Below, piece by piece: positions 55,552 through 64,000 of a DNA stretch of 64,000 nucleotides. The position numbers and the translations under genes were made by a program. Below the pieces are notes generated by a model. It saw only the letters and a program-made list of their open reading frames with translations. It made no database searches and was not told where the DNA came from. This DNA comes from Capitulum mitella (taxonomy: Eukaryota > Arthropoda > Thecostraca > Pollicipedomorpha > Pollicipedidae), in NCBI GenBank assembly GCA_030062745.1, contig CP099839.1:18662733-18726732 (forward strand). The letters run 5' to 3'. Each line of letters opens with the position of its first letter. The first letter of the stretch is position 1.

Positions 55552-56930
55552 CAGTCAAATCTCGTTACTATGCCACCCGTGGGGACCGAGCGAAAGTGGC
55601 ATAGTAGCGAGAGTGGCATAGTAACGAGGGTTTGTAAAACGGCTTTATTCTCTCAACTTACCCATCAACTCAACCCAACGCTCTCAAGAATCGTCGGCTG
55701 GCGCATCTTCTTTCGGCGGATCTCGTGCATCTCGTTGTCTAGCCGATCGCACGCTTGCATCACACCGGGCTTCCCGCTTCTCTGCTGCATGAACTTCCGG
55801 ACGGTGCTCCATGCGTGCTGGGCTTCCTCGAACGGAACTATTTCCTCCTCGACAGTTACCTCGTCGTCTTCGCTTTCCACCGGCTCCTCGCTGCGCAGCA
55901 TCTCCTCCGCAATCTCCTCCAGCGTGCAAGACCCGCCAGTTGCGAGGCGCTCGTCGGCTTCGAGAAAGACAGCTCGATCTCCTCGTTCTCTTGCATCTTT
56001 TCCTCGGCAGGCAGAGCTTCCCAGATCTCGAGCAGCTCAGCATCCTCTGGCTCAGTTTGGATCTCCTCTTCGATGAACATGGCCTTCGCGAAACATTTCC
56101 TGATCGTCGACTCGCTGACCTGCAGACCTGACCACGCCGGGCGACCTGTAGAGCGTCGAGCAATGTGAACTTGAAAACTCATTCTTTCCCTCGTTCATGG
56201 CCTCGAGCCGGCGGCATAGCAGGAACTTCAAATGTAGTGGCGCTTGAAAAAGGTTCTCTATGATTCCCTGATCCATTGGTTGAGAATTGGCTGTCGTGTT
56301 GGGTGGGAAGAAGACCAGTTGGATGTTGTCTAGCTTCGAGCTCGGGAGGGTGGCCAGAGAAGTTATCGAGACAGAGCAGCACTCTGCGTCCCTGCTGGCC
56401 GAGTCGTCCGTCCCACGCATCGCAACACCTCGAAAAGCTCCGCCGTCATCCACGCGCTTCGAGTTCGTCCTTGTACTTGACCGGGATCTCCTTGTTCAAA
56501 GTTCGAGAAGGCATGGGGCTCATTGATTGGAAAATTCCCGATCGCCTAGAAGACGGAACGTTTTTCGCTGCCGCTCATGCTTTGCCGAAGCCGCCGAAAT
56601 CCAGAAGAGTGATTTTCGTTGGTTCTTTGAGGTATCGATTATCCCCTTTGGTCAACAGCTTCCAGGGGAATCAAGTTCCCCAGCCAGGTGCTCTCCAACG
56701 TGCCAGAAGATGCCATCGCGTCTTGCTTTGCCATCAGCCTCTCTGTTAATTGAAGCAGCTGCCAGAAGATTCGTCTCTTTCATGGTTGTTTTGTACGTCA
56801 GTGCATGGTTTTGCTCTTCATTGGAAGTCAGTCGTTTCCGTGCACGACCTGACCGTTCTGCGAAGCCTGATGTGAATGAATCTGAAGGGGATCTCCAAAG
56901 AAGTTTGCCGATCACCCATTATCTATTATG
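55552..56930 (-). pseudogene. Tigger/pogo-like DDE transposase remnant with left terminus
   Basis: The left end starts after TA with CAGTCAAATCTCGTTACTA, a Tigger-type terminus, followed by an inverted internal copy (CTCGTTACTATGCCAC against GTGGCATAGTAACGAG). Reading leftwards on the minus strand: SINREADGKARRDGIFWHV, GWMTAELFEVL style segment, LLCLDNFSGHP (second catalytic Asp region), VFFPPNTTANSQPMDQGIIE (third Asp region), STIRKCFAKAMF, and the C-terminal tail RRKKMRQPTILESVG. These segments lie in different frames and stops intervene, so the gene is dead. No matching right terminus was found. Confidence 0.85.
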
Positions 56931-56968
56931 ACATTATAGTCGACATATGATTTATCATAACAATCACC

Positions 56969-57430
56969 TATTATGGTGCCCCAGCGAAGAACTGGCTGGT
57001 GTGTCGTTCTTCGACGAAGGCGTTCCGTGTGAGATGAAGACGAGGATGATCGCGGCACTCCAGGAACTGGGATCGGAGAGTCCTCCCAGCGAGCGCAGGT
57101 GGATCTCGCAGAAAAAAAGGTTCTCGTCCCAGGAAGATCATCGTCGACTTCATTACCGCAAAGTCGGTGGGCAACCTGAAAGCCTACGGCATCAACATGG
57201 ACTTCTTTGCCGCCGATCCCGCTGATTGGGAGACAGCACCTGGTTTCACGAACGCTAAGGAAGTCCTGTGCGCGATCGCGGTAGTTAGCGACTTCGCCAG
57301 AACGAGCTGCGGCTCTTATCAAGTATACAACAAGGTACTAACGAAGGATGAAGGGCAAAAGCAGTACCTGCTGCAAGTCGTCGAACAGCATCGTCGCCAG
57401 AACCCCGAGACCACTAAGAGGACTGAAGTA
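56969..57430 (+). pseudogene. element-derived protein fragment, frameshifted
   Basis: Reading through at least three frame changes gives LAGVSFFDEGVPCEMKTRM, VGNLKAYGINMDFFAADPAD, then VYNKVLTKDEGQKQYLLQVV. From memory this resembles the C-terminal part of an uncharacterised, repetitive invertebrate protein family with ND-AERGV-LI-------T--EEQ-QYLLQVVE-HR. I cannot name the family. It is probably a transposon or domesticated-element remnant inserted beside the Tigger copy. Confidence 0.45.
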
Positions 57431-57892
57431 TCATTCCCACCTAAGCCACACTGCTGCCGACAGGGCCAGTGACCTATGACCTGAGACAGAATGCGAAGTG
57501 TCTTTCGATCCAGTGTGTCAAAAGGAGTACTATGATGTGCATTTTATGCATATCGTGCGCTTGGTTTAAAAAACTGAAGCACAAAACACGTTTGGGGGCA
57601 TTTCAGACACATCTCTCCCTGAGCGAATCTCCCAGGGATCACAAGTCCATGGAGAATGAGTTCTTACTGGGGATAAATGAAATGGTGTTCTTTGAATTTA
57701 ATGGGCTCGGAATGCACAAAAGCCGGCGCGAATTTCATTGAAATAAAATAAAATCCAGCACAAACGACATACAGTCTTCGTGTGAAAGTGCTTAAGAGTG
57801 CTGGACCAAGGCCATATTTTGCACACATGATTTCCTCCAAAAGACATATCAGTTAATGACAGAGCGCTGTGGAAGTGTTCATCGTAATTCGC

Positions 57893-57949
<57 letters not shown>

Positions 57950-57963
57950 TTCCTTAGGAAAAC

Positions 57964-58018
<55 letters not shown>

Positions 58019-58028
58019 CTTTCCTCAA

Positions 58029-58066
<38 letters not shown>
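57893..58066. repeat. three (AT)n blocks
   Basis: AT runs at about 57895-57946, 57966-58015 and 58031-58066, separated by two similar short spacers (GCCTTCCTTAGGAAAACATT and GCCCTTTCCTCAAGA). Confidence 0.9.
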
Positions 58067-58069
<3 letters not shown>

Positions 58070-58176
58070 GTGGACAGAATTCATTAAGAACACAAATGCC
58101 CGCGGGGGTGGTCTCAGCCAATGCGTCTCGTTCGCAGAATTGCCCCCGCAGTCATTTTTCCTTAAAATAGGCCCTG

Positions 58177-58476
58177 CCCACAACAGCAGGGTAAAACTTC
58201 GTTCAAAAGACTGACGGAATGACTGCACACGGAACTAGTTTTAACCGTGCAGCAGATACCAGGGGTGTCGATTTGTATCCTTGTGAGGAAGCTCTGGCCC
58301 ACCCAATGTTGATTTGGGCCCATCCAACGTTGGTTTGGGCCCACCCAACATTTTTTGCCGGTTTTTAAGGGAAATGAATACTAATGATGAAAAGAACGCC
58401 CGAAATCAATGGGATAAGCAGAAAGTAAAGAATAAATTCCAAAACGATATACCTATCATTCTATCTTATATTCATA
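58177..58476 (+). repeat. 300-bp perfect direct repeat, right copy
   Basis: Identical to 55252-55551, 2,925 bp away. Here the MITE continues intact into its right half. Confidence 0.95.
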
Positions 58477-58478
58477 TG

Positions 58479-58512
<34 letters not shown>

Positions 58513-58699
58513 CACACAACTATATATATGACGATAAAAATACTTTTTAATTTGGTAAATGGTAACAAAAAACTTATAAATTTCCCTTGATCAAAATAGA
58601 GTGGGCTAAATCCGCTGAGAAACCCACATTTGAGGGGAGGTTAGGTTGTCGGACTCCCGGCTCGGCCTCCCAATCATTAACAGAAATCGATATCCCTGG
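58259..58699. mobile_element. MITE family 1, copy 3 (about 440 bp)
   Basis: Ends CCAGGGGTGTCGATTTGT and ACAGAAATCGATATCCCTGG form an imperfect 18-bp inverted repeat. An AT microsatellite sits in the middle (about 58477-58512). No coding capacity. Confidence 0.8.
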
Positions 58700-59767
58700 C
58701 AGACGTATGTTGCCGGCCTTTGGAACGCGACTTGGTATTGAACGCGTGAGAACGTTTCCGTCCCAGAGTGCGTTGGATGCCACGCAGAACCCCCATCGTT
58801 TTCTCACATCATAAACGCGGACGCGAAGATGCCGGTCCCGCAGTCCCGTTTCTAAAACTATACGGGTATTATATTCCTGCAGCCGCTTGGCCTTGCTGGC
58901 GGCGACAAATCTCCCCCGGCGGCCATACTCAAAGGCAGTGTTCGAATCCGGCAGATTTATCCCAGCGGCGGGCCGAAATCCTGCAGCTCTATCTGTGAAC
59001 CGCCGCGTCTCATTGGTCCCGCGGGTAATGCCTCGCGCCGGGTCCGTCACAGCAAAATCAATACCGGGCGAGGCGCCGCCGGACTCCCCCGCCCCTTCGC
59101 AGCATGAACCGACAGCCGGGCTCGGGCGGCCCGCCATACTCGTCGAGCTCCCCTCCGCGTGAGGGGGGGGGGTCTGTCGCGCCCTACTCAGTCGAAGGGC
59201 ACCGAGAGCGGCCATCTGCCACCGACGCCGCACGGGCGGCGACAGCAGGCTCAGCGGCCGGACCGCCACGGAACGCCGACTCGACAAATCGGTCGAGGTC
59301 CAGGGTCGGGAGCGGCGTCTGGAACCGCCGGCGGCGAAACGCGACACGCCGCCGTCCGGAACGGCTGTCACGTGATCACCGCAGACGCCGCCTCCGATTC
59401 CGCCGCCGGCTCGCCGCGCACCAGACACCAGGCTGATCTGAGTTACGACACGTGGCGTGTGTATTGGAGATTCTCAAGACAGGGCGGGACCGCGAGTACA
59501 AAACGCCTGCGAGCGTCCGGCCGCGGCGCCGCCCCGTCGCGCGAACGCGCCCCATCGCGGCGCCGGGCCGCGCGGCGCCGCGAAACAGCCGGCCCGCGAA
59601 ATTCCGCGGCTTCCTCCGGTAGATTTCGTGACAAGAACCGAGCGGCGGGCGACGGCGCCAGCGACGCGCGGCGACCGTCCAGACGACGGCCGCCGGTCGG
59701 GGCTGACTAGCTCCGGTGACTGGAAGGGGGGACGCCATTGCGCCGGCGTGACGGGCGGCACGACCGT

Positions 59768-59821
59768 TTACGTGGCCCGCTTGTAGATTCGGGTGGCCGT
59801 CACGTCGTCCACGGTGCAAGT
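59768..59821 (-). CDS. FABP: FABP-B exon 4 (stop codon)
   Basis: Acceptor ...CCGTTTCAG, 17 codons plus TAA. Too short for ordinary ORF calling; recognised from TCTVDDVTATRIYKR. Confidence 0.92.
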   Translation of the reverse strand, partial: TCTVDDVTATRIYKRAT

Positions 59822-62800
59822 CTGAAACGGAGCAGAGACCAAAACGTCAAGAATAAGTATCCAATAGAGTAGACACAGCACGTCTCGGACAAGCCTTAAG
59901 CATACGGGGCCTCGCAAAAATCACGTCAGGGCAGGCGAGGGGAAAAAGGTCTCGCACGACGCTTCGCTCATGGTTAAGAGCAACAAGCACTTCTTTAAAA
60001 AGATGTTTCCGGGGTACGAAATGGCAGGTAAATAAGTAGCGAAATTCATGGAGGACCTTTAACATGGACAAAACATCAAAAACGGACGTGAAACAGAGCA
60101 CAGACAGCATATGGTTACGCACACTAGACAGCGAGACAACACACACGAGACATCACGTCAGAGCCGTGTAAACGACATCAGAGTTCAGACCACAGACAGG
60201 ACAGAGACATGACGTCACAGACACGACCGCGGCACAGCGTGAGAAGGGCGACGAAGAGGCCGAGACGACGTGGTAGCGCCGAAGTTCGAGCAGCTCGGTC
60301 TGTCCTGAACAGACGGGCGACAGACGTGACGCTGCTTGTTTCGAGCGGCCGCTTTAATACGGCTGGATTCGTGACGGCTGCGTGGATGTCCGTTATTTCC
60401 AGACAGAGTCGCCGGAGACACCGCCACAGGGCCGACGGAAGACGCCGACATTCTCGGCGCTGTACCGCTTCACAGGAAGACTGGACAGTGAGAAGCTGGA
60501 CGCTGGGGTCAGTAGCTGGCCCCGACCTCTTCCGACCACGGCAGTAGGCCTCGGCCGCAGGCGCCGAGCCCGAGAGGCGGGTGCAGCCGCCGTGGTGGTG
60601 GCCGCAGGAAACAGGCTGCAGATGGAAGACGTCCACACGGAGACGGACTGTACCGCGGGACCGTGACAGACTCGCGGTGGCCAAGCACATCTAGCGTGCA
60701 AGCAAGCGGAGGGATGGGGGAATGCTGCGCAACTCAGCGAAAAGTCGCGAGGGCACCGTCATGGACCCGGGCCCGGCTCCCACCCCCGCCGGACGGAGTC
60801 ACGTCCCGACCAGTCACCGATCACGATCAGCGCGCGCCGGCGCCGGAAGTGACGTCACGGTGGCGCGACGGTGGCGTGAGAGCCGGCGGCGGATGTGGCG
60901 CGGCCGGCGGCTATCCGCTGCCGGCGGCGGCTCCGCCGGCGCGGCGCGGCCGCCACCTGTCGCTGTCGCGCCGCCGATACAGGGGAAGGGTAGTTCGCCC
61001 GCCGTCGGTCCGGACGGCAGCGGCCGGGACAGGTGACGGGCCGCCGGCCGAGACGCCGTCACCCGCCCTCCCTGACTTGCGCGGTAGCGAATGATGTTGG
61101 AGGCGTGCGTCGGAAATTACCTACGACTACGCCAGCGAGTCTGTTACTGTTGTCTCCATTCGCGGCCGCAGCGGAAGCGATCGTGGTGATTTTCCACGGT
61201 TCGGTAGGGAACAGGTTTCAGCTTTCAAGCCTTGATCACCGCGCCATTGGAAATTTCGCCGTAACTGTTGGACGGCTGGTCAGGTGGCAGCGGGAAACGT
61301 CGTTCCGCCTGGGTCCCCAACGGTCCAGCGTTCAGGAGTCGGCCACTCTGGGGGGCGGTAGGCAACAGCAGGCCAGTTCATCTGTCGCCCCAGACTTCCG
61401 CCGAACGCTGACGCTCCCACAGCTCCGAACCCCAACCCTCTCACACACACACAAACACAGACATGTGCAAACACTGTAACGGAGCAAAAAAAAAACTGCG
61501 AGGCAATTACCATTGGTGGCCTTGGACAAGCAGCGCGCGACATGACATAATTTGCACGTGACGCCAATTACGGTGAAAATCAAATGAACACACGATACTT
61601 GCGATCACTACTGGCTGGAGTTTCACAATATCTTTTCAGGACCGAAATGGTTCAATGCGTCAAATGCCATCGACGGCGCAAATAAACTGGTCAGGATCAA
61701 CTCGTCCACATGTCAAGCTTCTGGGCCCCATGAGTATTACAAGTGTTCGCTAACACCTGCATCGACTGAACTGCGAAAGCCTCCACCAGCTGTGCGGCGT
61801 AGCTATGCAAACATTTTTTTCTATTTTTTGGGTCTAGATGGATGCTCGATAGGCACCTATCGACTCGGCTGCTCCCTCGGTATACAAGCGTCACTGTCCT
61901 TCAAAACTCTGTTGTTGGGAATACATCATCAGTTACTTCTAATGTTTCCGAGAATGTTTCAAAGTTATCATTTTTGGTAAACAAGTGTTTTATATCTATA
62001 GTGTTACTAACAATCTACAGCCAACCATCTTCGTAAATTGAAATTTACTTGGTTCATTGAAATGCATGTGAGAAATGAGTGTGATAGGTCTTCGCGCGAC
62101 ATCAATAGTCCAAAACTATTTTCTGGAGTCTTTGACGAATTCTGCGTACACCTGACCGCATTTGTCTGCAAAACATTGTTAAGGCATACTGGCAGAGTTC
62201 CCGATCGAACAACTCGCAGTAGGCCGGCACGTGCTCTGAATGTTCTGCAAACTTAGCACGGTCCTGATCCAGCGATGGAAAAGGCTCTGAATGACACGGA
62301 AGAGGCGAACAGAAGGATCACATCGTCCCGCCACTGCACATCCAATTCGACTAGAGGCCATCTGTCAACAGAAGATACACGCATTCATCCCTGGTATGTT
62401 TCCGTGCTAAAAAAAAACTGAGGCCCATCCGGCGCAATAACTGCGCTTCATTTCCAAAAACGTCAATCTCACTGCAGTGCCGGGTCCGACGGCGCCTGCA
62501 GCCGTAGCCTGCGAGCCACAGCAACATCGGCCGACGGCAGCCGTCCGCGGCCGGCCCACCGACGCGCCGGCGCTGTCCCTGCCGCGCACCGATGACTGTC
62601 TGTCGCGTGCCGAGGACGAACCGGAGAGTTCCGGCCGTTGATGACGGCGTCTGGCACTCGAGTCCAGACAGTCCGCATCCTCGGGCGTGACGCCACCTCG
62701 TGGGGCCTGCGACCAGGCACTGTGTCCCACCCGTTCATGTGTTCCGCCTGTGGGATTTTCCCAGACGTTGCATTATCGACCACGGCCGGGAGCCTCAGTC

Positions 62801-62933
62801 CGCACCGCCACCGACTCACCAGCGTCATGGTGTCCCCGTCGAAGGTGCGCTTGATGACCGAGTCCTTCTCCTCCTTCTCCTTGTTGCCCTTCTGCTCGTG
62901 GACCAGTGTGTTGCCGTCCACCGTGAGCGTGGC
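59768..62933 (-). CDS. FABP: second fatty-acid-binding protein gene, last two exons only (FABP-B)
   Basis: Cytosolic lipid carrier, paralogue of FABP-A. Exons 62820-62933 and 59768-59821 are visible and join in phase 0 to 55 residues plus stop. Exon 3 reads ATLTVDGNTLVHEQK, then a charged insert GNKEKEEKD, then VIKRTFDGDTMTL; the insert makes it 38 codons against 34 in FABP-A. Exon 4 reads TCTVDDVTATRIYKRAT with the R-x-Y carboxylate-binding pair. Intron positions and phases equal those of FABP-A, so the two arose by tandem duplication. Exons 1 and 2 were not found up to 64000 and presumably lie beyond the right edge. Confidence 0.9.
59822..62819. other. FABP-B intron 3 (3.0 kb)
   Basis: GC-rich in 60200-61060, otherwise unremarkable. 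No repeat family or exon recognised. Confidence 0.55.
62820..62933 (-). CDS. FABP: FABP-B exon 3
   Basis: Acceptor ...GCCCGCAG, donor CTG|GTGAGT, 114 nt, phase 0 at both ends. Confidence 0.9.
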
Positions 62934-64000
62934 CTGCGGGCGGGGACGAGACGTCAGGCGGCGCGCTGCACAGGAGCGGAGGCCGAGGCCGCGGCTGGAC
63001 GGCCGCACGCTCTCCGCTCCGGACCGACCGACGGGCAGAACCAGTCGCGTCTGGCGTCCCCGCTCCGCGGCCCCGGCGAGTCAGAGCACGAGGCGGCAGG
63101 CCGTCCGTCCTGGTCTCCGACACCAGCCGGCCGGGAGGGGAGGGGCCGGAGGCCACGCGCCCGCGGCCCGTCCGGCCGGCCGGCGGGCGGGACGGGTCCG
63201 GACCGCGCCGTTCTGGTCCCGGTCTCCGCCGCCGGACCGTGGGCTGGGGCCGCGGACGGTCGGCGGCCGGCGGCCATCTATCGCCGTCGGCCGCAGCGGC
63301 ACGTCCGGGCGGGCGTGCTGTCGCCACCGCAGGACACAGCTAACAGCCCGGCCGCCGCGTCTGCCGCAGTAATTATTCGGGGCGAGCGCCGGCCGGCGGC
63401 GGGCCGACCTGTTTCGCCTCCGGCACTCCGCGGCGGCCGTCATCTGCCCGGAACAGGCAGGGCTGGACCGCCCCACCGAGTCCGGGTAGCCAGTCTGCTG
63501 GCAGCGATGTTCAGGGAGGGTTTGGATGAAGTGCTCTGCACGACCGATACGGAATAAATACGGCCGCAGAGGCAGCAGGTTTCTAGTCCTAAACTGAAAA
63601 ATACGCGCCCGCAAACGTCTTCAGGATGAGGCACAAGGCATTATAATCCTTTCCTCTAGTTACAAGCAATGTTTAACTGACGTGAGACACTAAAAATGTG
63701 CTTATTAATTCGTGAATCACTATTTCCTGTCTGATATTCCAGAAATAAAAGTCACCCATACTCCGCAAAATACCTCCACGTAGTAGCGGAAATGATAAGT
63801 CGCCATTAGGTCGAGGACCTTCTATGCTATCGACGTTCCACTCAGCTTCAGTTTGACGTCCCGCTCCGTCTTCTGTTTGCGCAACAGCGTTTGACAATTG
63901 GCAGATTACTTTGAGTCTTGGACTTTTGTCCTGAACACCGTATCACTATCGGATACTACACGACACACTTCCCGACATATCTTAATAACTCAAGCCCCTT
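62934..64000. other. FABP-B intron 2, right edge
   Basis: Very GC-rich to about 63470, then AT-richer. FABP exons 1-2 were looked for on the minus strand and not seen. Confidence 0.5.

Larger units (their letters stand above)
49032..59767. other. FABP-A to FABP-B intergenic region
   Basis: 10.7 kb without a recognised host exon. Contents are listed separately: 17-bp array, degenerate array, reverse-transcriptase remnant, hAT MITE, Tigger remnant, second element fragment, AT microsatellites and a 300-bp direct repeat. 59100-59700 is CpG-rich with no recognised function. Confidence 0.55.

Noticed and set aside
58574..59428. Minus-strand 284-codon frame
   Set aside because: Overlaps the right half of a MITE and a CpG-rich patch; no recognisable domain or homologue.
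63673..63897. Minus-strand frame as FABP-B exon 2
   Set aside because: No VG-TRK or DGRKVK-type FABP motif in any frame and no fitting splice sites.

Overview
The window is nuclear DNA from a metazoan, most likely an arthropod and plausibly a crustacean. The reasons are intron-split genes with GT/AG junctions, animal-only families (PTIP/PAXIP1, a BICD-related dynein adaptor, intracellular fatty-acid-binding proteins), a Gln-rich PTIP linker, GC-rich coding sequence, and many minisatellites, MITEs and decayed transposons. The taxon is an inference. All recognised host genes lie on the minus strand, so they read right to left.

Layout from left to right. (1) 222-16172: a BICD-family-like cargo adaptor (BicDR/BICDL), five visible coding exons with a 13.4-kb first intron; it may continue off the left edge. 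(2) 16173-18418: intergenic DNA with 34-bp and 32-bp minisatellites. (3) 18419-30675: PTIP/PAXIP1, 17 consecutive exons that keep one open frame of 1,466 codons plus stop, carrying all six BRCT domains and a long Gln-rich middle; the extreme 5' coding exon was not found. (4) 30676-33507: a block almost free of CpG, unlike everything around it. (5) 33508-39698: a 6.2-kb near-perfect palindrome bounded by AAAATTTT on both sides, with tandem arrays inside each arm and an AT-repeat centre. (6) 42349-49031: a complete four-exon FABP gene (130 aa). (7) 49032-59767: repeat-rich DNA with a 17-bp array, a 1.9-kb degenerate array, a non-LTR reverse-transcriptase remnant, a hAT-type MITE, a broken Tigger/pogo transposase and a 300-bp perfect direct repeat. 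(8) 59768-62933: the last two exons of a second FABP gene, whose 5' exons lie beyond the right edge.

The genes do not form a pathway. PTIP is a chromatin and DNA-damage adaptor, BicDR a vesicle-transport adaptor, and the two FABPs are tandem paralogues for lipid carriage. The most unusual material is non-genic: the giant palindrome with unequal internal arrays, the CpG-depleted block beside it, an intronic minisatellite that copies a functional splice donor several times, an inverted pair of about 1.2-kb repeats with a degraded histone-H2A-like reading frame and conserved nuclear-receptor palindromes, and a perfect AGGTCA inverted repeat 1.8 kb upstream of the complete FABP gene.

Exon borders were set by eye from splice signals, reading phase and remembered family alignments. 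No search or alignment program was run.
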